Notes: a model not told the origin generated them from the letters alone. A stretch of DNA of 64,000 nt from Haloferula sp. BvORR071 (GCF_000739615.1 NZ_BATP01000040.1:110433-174432), one strand, 5' to 3'; counted from the stretch's first letter, positions 25,860 through 34,704 are shown. Numbers and translations are program-made.

Positions 25860-27866
25860 GTGCCCTTTCCTCGCTCACTCACCTGGCAGCCTCCGGCGCT
25901 CCTGCTCGTGCTGGCGGCGGCCCTGTCGGGCTGGCTGCTGTTAGGTTTCGCGGGCCGTCATGAAGGAATGCGGCCGCTGGCCGGATGGGATGGCGGGGAG
26001 GTGGCGGTCCTGCAGGAGAAGGCTCCTGCCGGGGATGCGACGGCGGCGGAAATCGCGGCGCTACCGGAGACCGCGTGGCTGCCATGGGGCAAGCCCGGCT
26101 TCATCCGCGAGCACGGGGAGGGCAGCGCCTGGGTGAGGATCACGCTGCGCAATCCCGGCGCTGCGCCGCAGTCCGGCGTGCTGATGGATGCCGCCCGCTA
26201 TGCGGATCACGTGGACTTCTTCTCCCCGTTGGATCCGGCGCGCGATCCTCATCCAGAGGGAGCAGGTGCTTGGCTGCAACAAGTCTCCGGCGAATGGGTG
26301 CCGACGGCAGATAAGGCGATCCGCGGACGGGAGACCGCCTTTCCCCTCGTCTTGCCGCCGCATGGATCGCGGGTCATCTACCTGCACTATCAGGATGCCA
26401 TTGCCCTGTGGCTGGAGCCCGGTTGGTGGCGGGATGCCGGAGACTTCCATGCGGCGATGCAGCGCGACCTCATCGCGGAGAGCTTTTACTTCGGCACGCT
26501 GCTGGCGCTCTTGCTCTACCACTTCATCGTGTGGCTGCGCCTGCGCTTCCCCGCCACGGGCTACTACCTCCTCTACCTGGCCTTCTACATCCTCCAGCTC
26601 TTCGGGACGCGTAGCGGGGTGCTGGTGTTAGGGAGGCCTCTTGGTTCACCGTGGATGGAGACCATCGGAGCGATGTCTTTGCCCTTGAGCGGGGCCTTTC
26701 TTGCGGCCTTTGCCCGCCATTTCCTGGAGCTGCCGGATCGGGCTCCGCGGGCGGATCGCACGGTGCGGGGCGCGGGCTACTTGCTGGGCGGGCTCGCGGT
26801 GCTGGCGCTGCTTGCCGTTGTCAGCGGGCATGCCTACTTGCTGAACCTGATCGTGGCGATCGGTGGGCTCGCACACATCGCGCTGTTAGGGGCGGGGGTG
26901 GTCGTATGGCGTTCGGGTGGCTGGGAAGCGCGCTATTTCGTGTTGCTCTCCGGCTTGCTGCTTGCGGGCCTGGTGCCTCTGGTCGTTTTGATGCGGGATG
27001 CGCCCTTTGAGACCGTCTGCCGCGTGGTGATGCTCGGCTCCGCGCTTGAAATCTTGGCTCTCTCGCTGGCACTCGGCGAACGCTTCGCGCGCTTGCAGCG
27101 GGAGAAGCTGGCGGCGCAGGCGCTGGCGGTGGAAGAGGCGGAGCGGCGTCACCAGATCCAGGAAGCTTATGCGGATGAGCTGGAGCATGAAGTGCGCTCG
27201 CGCACCCGTGAGTTGATGGCGGCGGATGCGGACAAGGACCGCATGCTGACCGTGCTGGGGCATGACCTGCGCAGCCCGCTAACAGCTTTGACACTCTCCG
27301 CGGAACAGGAAGCCGTCGCAGTGAGACCGGACTTTGCAGCCGAAGTGGCGCAGACGGGAAGGGCACTCCTGCTCCTCTTGGAGGACGTGCTGCTCTGGAC
27401 CCGCCTGCGGGCCGGCACGGTCCGGGTGATGGAGCATGCAGCGGAGAGCGTGGTGCGGCCGATGGTGGAGCTCCACCGTAGCGGTGCTGCCGGGCGGGAA
27501 GTGGGGCTTTTGTTAGAGATGGCGGAGGATGCGCGAGTGAAGACCGATCTGGTGCTGGCGCAGACCCTGGTGCGCAATCTGGTCTCGAATGCGGTGAAGT
27601 CCGCGCGCCACCGGGTGAGCGTGAAGGTCACCGCAACGGACTTTGTCCGCATCAGCGTGAGGGACGATGGGCCAGGCTTGCCGGAAGCTGTGATGGCCAG
27701 CTTGAGGGATCCGGCGGTTCCGCTGCCGCTTGGGAATGCGCGTAGCGGGCTGGGTCTGCGGCTGTGCTTGGAGATTACCCAAGCTCTGGACACGAGTTTG
27801 GAGAGCGGGACCCCGGATGGCGGCGGCACGGAGATTTCGTTTACTTTGCCGCGCGCGGAAACCTAG
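25860..27866 (+). CDS. 7TMR-DISM sensor histidine kinase
   Basis: A 668-residue membrane sensor kinase starting at GTG 25860. After a first hydrophobic segment (ALLLVLAAALSGWLLLGF) lies a periplasmic 7TMR-DISM extracellular domain (about 40-195; ETAWLPWGKPGFI, AWVRITLRNPG, AARYADHVDFFSP, HYQDAIALWLEP). Seven membrane helices follow (about 200-400), then a coiled-coil linker (REKLAAQALAVEEAERRHQ), a HisKA domain with the phospho-acceptor His468 in VLGHDLRSPL, and an ATPase domain with NLVSNAVKSA, DDGPGLP and SGLGLRLC. It probably senses a small ligand or carbohydrate. It phosphorylates, by adjacency, the LuxR-type regulator encoded 11 bases later. Confidence 0.92.
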   Translation: MPFPRSLTWQPPALLLVLAAALSGWLLLGFAGRHEGMRPLAGWDGGEVAVLQEKAPAGDATAAEIAALPETAWLPWGKPGFIREHGEGSAWVRITLRNPGAAPQSGVLMDAARYADHVDFFSPLDPARDPHPEGAGAWLQQVSGEWVPTADKAIRGRETAFPLVLPPHGSRVIYLHYQDAIALWLEPGWWRDAGDFHAAMQRDLIAESFYFGTLLALLLYHFIVWLRLRFPATGYYLLYLAFYILQLFGTRSGVLVLGRPLGSPWMETIGAMSLPLSGAFLAAFARHFLELPDRAPRADRTVRGAGYLLGGLAVLALLAVVSGHAYLLNLIVAIGGLAHIALLGAGVVVWRSGGWEARYFVLLSGLLLAGLVPLVVLMRDAPFETVCRVVMLGSALEILALSLALGERFARLQREKLAAQALAVEEAERRHQIQEAYADELEHEVRSRTRELMAADADKDRMLTVLGHDLRSPLTALTLSAEQEAVAVRPDFAAEVAQTGRALLLLLEDVLLWTRLRAGTVRVMEHAAESVVRPMVELHRSGAAGREVGLLLEMAEDARVKTDLVLAQTLVRNLVSNAVKSARHRVSVKVTATDFVRISVRDDGPGLPEAVMASLRDPAVPLPLGNARSGLGLRLCLEITQALDTSLESGTPDGGGTEISFTLPRAET

Positions 27867-27876
27867 GGTCGGAGGC

Positions 27877-28512
27877 GTGAGCCCTCCCCGCACACGGACA
27901 CTTTTGGTCGAAGACCAGGGGATCTTCCGCGCATTCCTGGAGAACTGGCTGGCGCCGCATCCGCGCTTCGAGGTCGTGGGTGCCGCGGCCTCGGGAGAAG
28001 ATGCCCTGAGCCTGCTGGCCGCTTCTCGTCCCGAGCTGATGGTGGTGGATCTGCAACTGCCGGGTATGGATGGACTGGAATTCGCGCGCGCCGCGCGGCA
28101 GGCCCGTCCTCAGGCTCGGGTGCTGCTTCTTTCCTCGCTGATCGATCCGCTCACCCTGACCCGCGTCCGCGAAAGCGGGGTGGAAGGCTATCTGGAAAAG
28201 GACACGCAGCCCGAGCGCTTGGAAGAGGCGATGCATGCGGTGGCGGATGGCCGCCCTTTCTTCTCCGCGCGTTTCGCCGAGGTGATCAGCCGTGAAGGCG
28301 TCAAGGCAGAGGCACTCGGCAAGATCCTCTCACGTCGCGAACAAGAGGTGCTGAGCCAAATCATTGCAGGCAAGACCAGCCGCGAGATCGCGGACTTCTA
28401 CGGCATCGGCCTGCGCACCGTGGAATTCCACCGCGCGAATGTGATGGCGAAGTTCGGTGCGACGAATACGGCGGAGCTGCTGTCTCAGGCACGGGCGCGC
28501 GGGGTGACGTAG
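27877..28512 (+). CDS. LuxR/FixJ-type response regulator
   Basis: A 211-residue regulator. The receiver domain (residues 1-120) has the acidic pair in LLVEDQG, the phospho-acceptor Asp58 in LMVVDLQLPGMDG, SS in LLLSSLI and a lysine in YLEKDTQ. The C-terminal LuxR helix-turn-helix (about 150-205) reads LSRREQEVLSQIIAGKTSREIA then GLRTVEFHRANVMAKFG. The likely start is the GTG at 27877, 11 bases after the kinase stop and almost touching a GGAGG sequence, so translation may depend on coupling. Target promoters are unknown; the two exported proteins just downstream are candidates by position only. Confidence 0.92.
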   Translation: MSPPRTRTLLVEDQGIFRAFLENWLAPHPRFEVVGAAASGEDALSLLAASRPELMVVDLQLPGMDGLEFARAARQARPQARVLLLSSLIDPLTLTRVRESGVEGYLEKDTQPERLEEAMHAVADGRPFFSARFAEVISREGVKAEALGKILSRREQEVLSQIIAGKTSREIADFYGIGLRTVEFHRANVMAKFGATNTAELLSQARARGVT

Positions 28513-28571
28513 GCACTTGGCCTCGGCAAAGCGAAATCGTCGACATAGCGTTGGGACTGTGCTTTCCCTTG

Positions 28572-29222
28572 ATGGTGATGGTTGGGACTAGATTGCTTTC
28601 CGGCCTCCTGGCCACAGTCTTGATTGTGCTGGGAGCCGGATGTCGCGACCGGGCGTCCTCGAATGGGGCGTCCGGCGCCGCGCCCCAAGCGGAACCCAGC
28701 TCCGGGAAGTCCGGCTCACGGCCGGCGAATTCAAAGGGCACGAAGGCTTCCGGGGATGCCGGGACTGATACCGCGAAGCCCAGCCCTGCCGAAGTTCAGG
28801 AGCAGATAGTGGAGCAGTTGCGTCAATCGAACGACTACCGTGGCGCCGTGGCCGCTCTGGAAAATACTTCCCTGAGTATCTTGGCGGTTTCACAGATCCG
28901 GGATGCCAGCGTGCGAAGTGCGGCGGAAAGCCACGACTTCAGTTTCCTGCAGGAGGAAATGAAGGAAGTGGGGCCCGGCGACCTGAGGATGCAATTGATC
29001 AACACCTATTTTCAAATCGGCGTGACGCCGGAGAATGTTAGGGAACAGATTCCCATTCTCGCGAAAATGGATCGTCCCGAGGAATTCGACCAAGCTGCGT
29101 GGGCATTTGTTGGCAAAATGTCCAAGGCGGATCTCGACTGGATGCGTTCGAATGGTTACGAGAGTTTGGTTCCACGATTGCTTGCAGCGGACCGGAAACG
29201 CAATCAGCCACGACTGCAATAG
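28572..29222 (+). CDS. Hypothetical exported protein, possible lipoprotein
   Basis: A 216-residue protein. The N-terminus (TRLLSGLLATVLIVLGAGCRDRASS) looks like a lipoprotein signal with the cysteine at residue 24, although the residue three before it is Gly and not the usual Leu. A low-complexity Ser/Gly/Pro/Lys region follows (to about residue 75), then a helical domain (VQEQIVEQLRQSNDYRGAV, LRMQLINTYFQIGVTPENVR, FVGKMSKADLDWMRSNGY). No family is recognised. ATGs at 28572 and 28578 are both usable; a TTG at 28551 is not needed. The next gene's GTG is two bases after the stop, so they are coupled. Confidence 0.65.
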   Translation: MVMVGTRLLSGLLATVLIVLGAGCRDRASSNGASGAAPQAEPSSGKSGSRPANSKGTKASGDAGTDTAKPSPAEVQEQIVEQLRQSNDYRGAVAALENTSLSILAVSQIRDASVRSAAESHDFSFLQEEMKEVGPGDLRMQLINTYFQIGVTPENVREQIPILAKMDRPEEFDQAAWAFVGKMSKADLDWMRSNGYESLVPRLLAADRKRNQPRLQ

Positions 29223-29223
29223 G

Positions 29224-30462
29224 GTGAAACTCTCCAAGTCCAGCCTTTGGACTATTTGCGCCGCGGCCCTTTGCGTTTCGGCGGTAGTGGTCGTCGTTAG
29301 TTCGCAGAAAGGGGATACTTCTCCTGATCCGCTCACGCCGGAGCGGGGAGTTAGTGGTACCGGCAACTCTGCCGGTACCACCGATAGGAGTGGGAAGCCT
29401 TCGTCTCTGCCGGTACGTGATCCTCGCGCATTCATTGCCGCCTCCCTTCAGCAGCCGCCCGGCAAAAACACGAAAGCGGACCTGGAGAAAGCAATCCGAC
29501 AGGATCCTGACGCCACGATTGCTTTGTTGCTGGAAGCCTTCAGTGCAGCGGACTTTTCCAACGGACAGTTCAGGGATCTTTCCTTGGATGTTATCGCTGC
29601 CTATCTGGCCGAAAATCCGCGCTATGCGGATGAGAATTTCGAGCGCCTGAAAACCCTTTTGGCAACCGACAGCCTGCGCGTTGGCCTTGTAGAAAGGTTC
29701 TTCGGTGAACTCGGGGCGCATCAGGTTGTTTCCGATTCGCTGTATGAGAAGTTCAGGGGCCTGTACCCGCAAAGCTCCGGAAACCAACTGCAGCTCACGC
29801 TGGCCTATATGAACGGGCTGGCCAGGGCGAATCCAAGTGTGGCGCTGCAAGCTTACCTGGATTTGGCTGTGTCCGACCCTCAGTTGGGTGGGTGGGTGAC
29901 CATGGACTTCAGTTCGTCCGAGGTGACGGAGGGCTTCTATTCCCAAGCGATCAAAGCCGGCTTGGCGGAAGCCAGCCTCAAGTCCATCCGGAAGAAGCTG
30001 GCCAGCGATGTGGTGAAGGTCGGCCGTGATAAGGATCTTGCCGGCTATTTCTCCGATAAAGGGCGCACCGATGATCAACTCAGATTGGCGATTCTGAACG
30101 AGATGGCCGCGCGGAAAAAGCTGCCCGGTCCTGAAGTCAAAAATGCATTGCAGGCGGGTTCGGGTGGCGACCTCTCTCAAAAGTTCGTCGAGAAGCTTGC
30201 TTCCCGGGACCTGGATGCCGCGATTGAGTGGAAGACCACCCTCGGCCTTGAAGGAGCGGCACTGGCGGGTGCAGAGCGTTCAATCGTCCGCAGTCTTGCC
30301 AGTTTGAGCACGACGCAAGCGTCCAATTATCTTGAGAAGATTTCGGACCCGGCACTTCTTGAGGCCGTCTACCCTGAGTTCATCAAGGCCTTGAAGGACC
30401 GCAATGAGCTTGCAGCGGCGGAAGAGTGGTCAGCGTTCTTCAAGAGCAAGGTCGGGAAGTAG
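29224..30462 (+). CDS. Hypothetical membrane-anchored helical protein
   Basis: A 412-residue protein starting at GTG 29224 with a membrane anchor or signal (SSLWTICAAALCVSAVVVVVSS), a low-complexity Gly/Thr/Ser linker to about residue 70, and a long alpha-helical body of repeated helix pairs (ATIALLLEAFSAADF, LSLDVIAAYLAENPRYAD, LQLTLAYMNGLARANPSVAL, LASLSTTQASNYLEKISDP). The layout resembles HEAT/TPR-like solenoids of exported Verrucomicrobiota proteins, but no family can be named. It is coupled to the gene before it and has a similar design (anchor, linker, helices), so the pair may form a complex. The in-frame region before 29224 overlaps the previous gene and is not used. Confidence 0.65.
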   Translation: MKLSKSSLWTICAAALCVSAVVVVVSSQKGDTSPDPLTPERGVSGTGNSAGTTDRSGKPSSLPVRDPRAFIAASLQQPPGKNTKADLEKAIRQDPDATIALLLEAFSAADFSNGQFRDLSLDVIAAYLAENPRYADENFERLKTLLATDSLRVGLVERFFGELGAHQVVSDSLYEKFRGLYPQSSGNQLQLTLAYMNGLARANPSVALQAYLDLAVSDPQLGGWVTMDFSSSEVTEGFYSQAIKAGLAEASLKSIRKKLASDVVKVGRDKDLAGYFSDKGRTDDQLRLAILNEMAARKKLPGPEVKNALQAGSGGDLSQKFVEKLASRDLDAAIEWKTTLGLEGAALAGAERSIVRSLASLSTTQASNYLEKISDPALLEAVYPEFIKALKDRNELAAAEEWSAFFKSKVGK

Positions 30463-30487
30463 CCTGCTCCGGCCAAGCGTAAGAAAA

Positions 30488-30519
30488 GGGGCGCGGCGCA
30501 CGCGATGCGCCGGACCCCC
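30488..30519 (-). terminator. Intrinsic terminator for the aminotransferase gene
   Basis: On the minus strand the sequence after the stop at 30545 folds as GGGG-CGGCGCA-loop TCGCG-TGCGCCG-CCCC, then runs into TTTTCTTA. The plus-strand direction lacks a T tract, so it serves the minus-strand gene. Confidence 0.7.
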
Positions 30520-30544
30520 TGTGATTCAAAACCGCCGGCAATCC

Positions 30545-31615
30545 TCAGCCCAGCACATCTTCCATCGCATCGATCAGCTCCTGCATGGTGGCTTCGGTCT
30601 CGTTGCCCATGTTGGAGATGCGGAAGGTGGTTCCTTTGATCTTGCCGTAGCCGCCGTTGATCAGGAAGTTGTGCTTCGTCTTGAGCGCCTTGATGAAGCC
30701 GGAGAGATCGAAGCCCTCGGGCGTCTTGAAGCAGGTCAGCGCGGTGGAGCGGTAGCCTTCCGGCGCGAAGTGCTCGAAGCCGCGCTTGGCACCCCAGGCG
30801 TGGATCATCGCATTCGTCTTCGCGTGGCGGGCGAAGCGGGCCTCCAGGCCTTCCTTCTCGATCAGGCCGAGGATGTACTGCAGCCCGTAGAGGATGGAGA
30901 TCGCCGGGGTGGAAGGCGTGTTGCTGAGCGCCGCATTCTTGGCGAACTCCACGAAGTCGAAGTAGTAGCCGCGGTTCGGCGTGCCCTTGGCGCGCTCCAT
31001 GCCAGCCTCGGAAACGGCGAAGACCGCGAGGCCCGGCGGCAGCGCGAGGGCCTTCTGGACGCCGGCGAGCATCACGTCGATGCCGTTGGCATCCATGTCC
31101 ACCGGCACGGTGGAGAGGGAGGACACGGTGTCCACGATCAGCATGGTGTCCGGGAAGGACTTCACGACCTTCGAGATTGCGGCGAGGTCGTTGAGCACGC
31201 CGGTGGAGGTCTCGCTGTGGATGAAGGTCACGGTGTCGAAGCCACCTTCATTGAGCTTGGCGCGGACCGCCTCGGGATCGATCTGCTGGCCCCACTCGAC
31301 TTGCACGGAGTCGGCCTCGTAACCGCACTTCTTGGCGACATCGAGCCACTTGTCCGAGAAGGCACCGCAGCAGAGGCAGAGGACCTTCTTGCGGGCGAGG
31401 TTGCGCAGCGCGCCCTCCATCACGCCCCAGGCGGAGGAGGTGGAAAGGAAGACCGGGCGGGAAGTGCCGAAAATGGCCTGCAGGCCGGGCTGGAGGGAAG
31501 CGTAGAGGGCTTCGAATTCGGAACCGCGGTGACCGATCATGGTGCGGGACATCGCCGCGAAGGTCTCGGGCGAAACGTCGATCGGGCCGGGGCTGAACAA
31601 TTTGGGCGAGGACAT
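30545..31615 (-). CDS. Class V aminotransferase (alanine-glyoxylate / serine-pyruvate type)
   Basis: A 356-residue PLP enzyme. It starts SSPKLFSPGPIDVSPE (the typical N-terminal G-P-x-x-V-x-P pattern of this family), has GHRGSEFEALY, the conserved HSETSTGVLND segment, IVDTVSSLSTVPVDMD with the PLP-contacting Asp, and the cofactor lysine in AGVQKALALPPGLAV. A C-terminal FLINGGYGKIKGTTFRISNMG closes the fold. The class transfers amino groups from alanine, serine or phosphonate amines; the exact donor is not decided. The ATG at 31615 begins at the conserved start; the frame runs open to 31750 without family support. Monocistronic, with a terminator after it. Confidence 0.92.
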   Translation of the reverse strand: MSSPKLFSPGPIDVSPETFAAMSRTMIGHRGSEFEALYASLQPGLQAIFGTSRPVFLSTSSAWGVMEGALRNLARKKVLCLCCGAFSDKWLDVAKKCGYEADSVQVEWGQQIDPEAVRAKLNEGGFDTVTFIHSETSTGVLNDLAAISKVVKSFPDTMLIVDTVSSLSTVPVDMDANGIDVMLAGVQKALALPPGLAVFAVSEAGMERAKGTPNRGYYFDFVEFAKNAALSNTPSTPAISILYGLQYILGLIEKEGLEARFARHAKTNAMIHAWGAKRGFEHFAPEGYRSTALTCFKTPEGFDLSGFIKALKTKHNFLINGGYGKIKGTTFRISNMGNETEATMQELIDAMEDVLG

Positions 31616-31786
31616 GGCGCGGGGAAAATAGGCGCGGACGGCTGATCGCCAAGAGCGAAGCGCGTCCCGATGGCACTGCGCTGGTGTGTTTGGGACATAG
31701 CGCGGTGAAATTTGTCGGATTTTCAACCCCGGGTGGCACCTCAACTGCAATGAATCGCTCAGCCCAAGGTATGAATCGTCAAAATT

Positions 31787-32458
31787 ATGCGAAAAATATT
31801 GTGTTTAACGACTTCCTTGGCAGCCGCGGTGGGAATGACCGCTCATGCCGAGTCCTTCGGCCCCACGGGCCCGGATAGCGGCGATCCTGCGATTGTCTCG
31901 ACAGAATCTTCCAGCGATCCGACGTACGATCCCTTTGCCGTGGCGCTGGCAGTTCTCAATGGTGAGGCGGCTAGTGAAAGCGATGATCGCCCGGCTGCCA
32001 CGGTTCCGGTCGATTGCTTCCGCGAGCAGGGGGACAGCTCGGTTTCCGCCGCCGACTTGGCGGATGGCCGGATCTCCTCCTTCCGCATCGGTGAAGGTGG
32101 CTCCGACAAGGTCAGCGTGAGCGAAAGCGGCGGTCTCTCAGTGGGCACCAGTGCCGTGGATACCCACGAGATTGAGATCACCGCGAATGGCCGGATCAAG
32201 GCCGGCACCTACACGCTGATCGATTACAAGGGTTCCATTGGTGGTGCCGGCTTCGCGGGTCTTTCGCTGCGCACGGATCCTCATCTCCATGCGGAACTGG
32301 TGAACAACGCCGCCGAATCGAAGATCGAAGTGATCGTTACCGGAACCGATGCCTTGGAGCTGGCGTCCGCGGTCAAAAGCATCTGGAGCACTGTGACCCA
32401 GAGCGACTGGATGCTGCTGCCGCGCCTGCTTCAGCGCCCGGCCCAGCAAGTGCAGTGA
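31787..32458 (+). CDS. Exported protein resembling the linker domain of PATR proteins
   Basis: A 223-residue exported protein with a signal peptide (MRKILCLTTSLAAAVGMTAHA). After an acidic spacer, the middle (FRIGEGGSDKVSVSESGGLSVG, then IKAGTYTLIDYKGSIGGAGFAGLSL) resembles the linker found just after the last PATR repeat in the large secreted protein at 21986-25717 (GGFTAGTYTLIDASGA). The tail is helical. So it may be a stand-alone version of that module or a remnant of a larger gene. No PATR repeat or sorting tail is visible. The ATG at 31787 follows an AT-rich stretch. Function unknown. Confidence 0.6.
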   Translation: MRKILCLTTSLAAAVGMTAHAESFGPTGPDSGDPAIVSTESSSDPTYDPFAVALAVLNGEAASESDDRPAATVPVDCFREQGDSSVSAADLADGRISSFRIGEGGSDKVSVSESGGLSVGTSAVDTHEIEITANGRIKAGTYTLIDYKGSIGGAGFAGLSLRTDPHLHAELVNNAAESKIEVIVTGTDALELASAVKSIWSTVTQSDWMLLPRLLQRPAQQVQ

Positions 32459-32544
32459 GCATGCCGTAGGGGCAAGTGGACCTCGCGGATGCGAGCGTTC
32501 ATGCTAGGGTGGACCGCGAATCCACCTTCAATTAACCACTGCCC

Positions 32545-33009
32545 GTGCTCCATCAGCTCCGTCGCGAACAAGTCCTCCCCATCACGCTTCAAGAGGCATG
32601 GGACTTCTTCTCCTCGCCGCGGAATCTGGATGCCCTCACACCGCCGGATGTCGGCATGGAGATCCTCCGCTGCGACTCGGAGCGGATGCACGAGGGGCAG
32701 ATCATCTCTTACCGGATCCGGCTCGCGCCGCTAATCCATGTGACCTGGGTCACGGAGATCAAGGCGGTGGAGGAGGGGCGCAGCTTCATTGATGAGCAGC
32801 GCTTCGGGCCCTACAAGTTCTGGCACCACCGGCACAGCTTCGAGGCAGTGCCGGACGGGGTGAAGGTGGGCGACATAGTCCACTACATGATGCCCTTTGG
32901 CCCGCTGGGCGAAGTGGTCCACACCCTCTTCGCGAGGCGGAAGCTGGAAGCGATCTTCGACTACCGCGCCAAAGCAATGGGGCGGCGTTTTGGAACGCCG
33001 CCCCGGTAA
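32545..33009 (+). CDS. SRPBCC family protein
   Basis: A 154-residue START-like ligand-binding protein, probably cytoplasmic. The start is a GTG giving MLHQLRREQVLPI. Typical SRPBCC features are LQEAWDFFSSPRNLDALTP, IISYRIRLAPLIHVTWVTEI, FIDEQRFGPYKFWHHRHSF and a final helix LEAIFDYRAKAMGRRF. Homologues of this subgroup are often linked to fatty-acid or cell-division inhibitor SulA-like calls without proof. The last codons lie inside a GGGGCGGCGTT hairpin. It is unlike the broken SRPBCC gene at 14959 in sequence. Confidence 0.88.
   Translation: MLHQLRREQVLPITLQEAWDFFSSPRNLDALTPPDVGMEILRCDSERMHEGQIISYRIRLAPLIHVTWVTEIKAVEEGRSFIDEQRFGPYKFWHHRHSFEAVPDGVKVGDIVHYMMPFGPLGEVVHTLFARRKLEAIFDYRAKAMGRRFGTPPR
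32979..33004. repeat. Hairpin spanning the SRPBCC gene end
   Basis: Perfect 11-bp stem GGGGCGGCGTT (32979-32989), loop TTGG, AACGCCGCCCC (32994-33004). It overlaps the last codons of the SRPBCC gene and lies at the junction with the convergent EF-hand gene. No T tract follows, so it may protect the mRNA 3' end or pause polymerase. Confidence 0.55.
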
Positions 33010-33033
33010 ATCGCAAAATCTGTTACTGCGAAC

Positions 33034-33510
33034 TTAGAACGGGAAGGGAATGCCACCGCCCGCGCGGATGCCGAATTCCGTCGGGGTCAGCGTGCCGGTG
33101 TTGTCCTTGTCCTTCTTGTCGAAGGACCTGAGGGCTTTGGGATAAGCCGAGCCCGAGGGCAGGGTGTTCACATACTCGGTGGGATCGAGGACGTCGTCGT
33201 CATCCGCGTCCGCCAGCAGGAAGATGTCCATCTTGGTCGGCTTGCCGCCGGAGATCCCGCCGCGGCTGATCCGGAACTCCTCCAAGCTCACGAAACCGTC
33301 GTTGTTGGTGTCCGTCTTGTTGAAACGGAAGAGGCTGTAAGCCACGCTAATCCGCTTGCTTTGAGTGGCTTGGAACTCCGCTGGGCTCAGCTGGTGGTCG
33401 GCGTTGATGTCGGCACGGTTGAATTTGCCATCGAGCTTCCGGGTGCCGGCTTGAGCGCCAGGTGTAACAATGGCGAGGGCGAGCAAGGCGGGCAAAATCG
33501 CTTTCTTCAT
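33034..33510 (-). CDS. Exported EF-hand calcium-binding protein
   Basis: A 158-residue exported protein with a signal peptide (MKKAILPALLALAIVTPGAQA). It has four EF-hand-like loops: DINADHQLSPAEF, DTNNDGFVSLEEF, DADDDDVLDPTEY and DKDNTGTLTPTEF, each with Asp or Asn at positions 1, 3 and 5 and Glu near position 12 (the third ends in Glu-Tyr). Loop 1 has His at the sixth position in place of Gly. It should bind calcium outside the cytoplasm. EF-hand signal-peptide proteins are numerous in this phylum; the role is unknown. It converges on the SRPBCC gene. Confidence 0.9.
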   Translation of the reverse strand: MKKAILPALLALAIVTPGAQAGTRKLDGKFNRADINADHQLSPAEFQATQSKRISVAYSLFRFNKTDTNNDGFVSLEEFRISRGGISGGKPTKMDIFLLADADDDDVLDPTEYVNTLPSGSAYPKALRSFDKKDKDNTGTLTPTEFGIRAGGGIPFPF

Positions 33511-33749
33511 GAGGAATGCTTAAGAAATGTTTAGGAGTTCCAAGGTAACCTGCCCCCGGGGAGTGTCAAGGCAGCCAGCCTAACAGCCCGGGCGGGGATC
33601 TACGTGCTTTTCTGGCAGATTCCCCTTCACAGACGCTTCAAGCCGGTCGCCTATTCATCGAAGCTTTGCCGTGGTTTTGTTTGAAAAGGGGAACCCATTT
33701 CACATGTAAATCATCAGCCGCACGCCGAATCCCCAACCGATCCAACCCA

Positions 33750-34661
33750 ATGACCCGTCTTTCTCTCCTCGCTCTCGCAGCCCTCTCCATCTGCCCCGCC
33801 TCCGCCCGCGATGTCCTCATTCAAGGCAAGGGCAAGCTTGCCCTCTGGAGCGATGGCAAGATCGCTTGGGAGATGCCGTGGGGTGGCATCCATGACATCC
33901 ACCAGGACAAGGACGGCCTGATCTACGTCCAGAAGGACATGCACGAGGTCTGCGCGATCGATCCCAAGGAGAAGAAGGTCGTCTGGAGCTACGATTCCAC
34001 CAAGAGCAACGGCAACGAGGGCAAGCGCCTCGAAGTCCACGCCTTCCAGCCGCTGGGCGAGGGCAAGATGATGATCGCGGAGAGCGGCATCGGCCGGATC
34101 ATCGAAGTCGACAAGGACGGCAAGCTGCTCAAGGAAGTGCCGCTCAAGCGCGATCACCCCGAGCCTCACCGCGACACCCGCCTGGCCCGCAAGCTGGATA
34201 ACGGTCACTACCTCGTCTGCCAGGAAGGCGACGGCACCGTCCGAGAGTACGACGCCCAGGGCAAAGTCGTCTGGGAATACGCCGTCCCGATGTTCGGCAA
34301 GGAGCCCAAGGACGGCCACGGCCCCGAGGCCTTCGGCAACTGCACCTTCAGCTCCCTGCGCCTGAAGAACGGCAACACCCTGCTGACGACCGGCAACGGC
34401 CACTCGGTGCTCGAGGTCACCCCGGAGAAGGAGATCGTCTGGAAGATCGAGCAGAAGGACCTGCCGGGCATCACCCTCGCCTGGGTCACCACCTTGCAGA
34501 TCCTGCCGAACGGCAACTACATCATCGGCAACTGCCACGCCGGCCCCGGCCAGCCGAACCTGATTGAGCTGGAGCCGAAGACCAAGAAGGTCGTCTGGCA
34601 ACTCGATGGCTTCGAGGCCTTCGGCAATGACGTGTCGAATACCCTGGTGGTGAAGCCCTGA
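33750..34661 (+). CDS. Exported beta-propeller (PQQ/NHL-like) protein
   Basis: A 303-residue exported protein with a signal peptide (LSLLALAALSICPASA). The body has repeated strand pairs of propeller type: IDPKEKKVVWSYDS, VREYDAQGKVVWEYAV, VLEVTPEKEIVWKIEQ and IELEPKTKKVVWQLDG, each with K-x-V-V-W. This is the PQQ-like/arylsulfotransferase-type propeller pattern common in Verrucomicrobiota and Planctomycetota. No catalytic residues can be named, and it may bind carbohydrate or protein. The ATG at 33750 starts the signal; open sequence upstream to 33666 is not conserved. A terminator follows. Confidence 0.85.
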   Translation: MTRLSLLALAALSICPASARDVLIQGKGKLALWSDGKIAWEMPWGGIHDIHQDKDGLIYVQKDMHEVCAIDPKEKKVVWSYDSTKSNGNEGKRLEVHAFQPLGEGKMMIAESGIGRIIEVDKDGKLLKEVPLKRDHPEPHRDTRLARKLDNGHYLVCQEGDGTVREYDAQGKVVWEYAVPMFGKEPKDGHGPEAFGNCTFSSLRLKNGNTLLTTGNGHSVLEVTPEKEIVWKIEQKDLPGITLAWVTTLQILPNGNYIIGNCHAGPGQPNLIELEPKTKKVVWQLDGFEAFGNDVSNTLVVKP

Positions 34662-34704
34662 GTCGGGCGGCTCCGGGGAAGCCTCACGAAGTTTTAGCAA
34701 GGGG

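Noticed and set aside
29035..29223. Upstream extension of the protein at 29224
   Set aside because: The added residues overlap the preceding gene in another frame and lack a signal; the GTG at 29224 begins just before a clear hydrophobic anchor.
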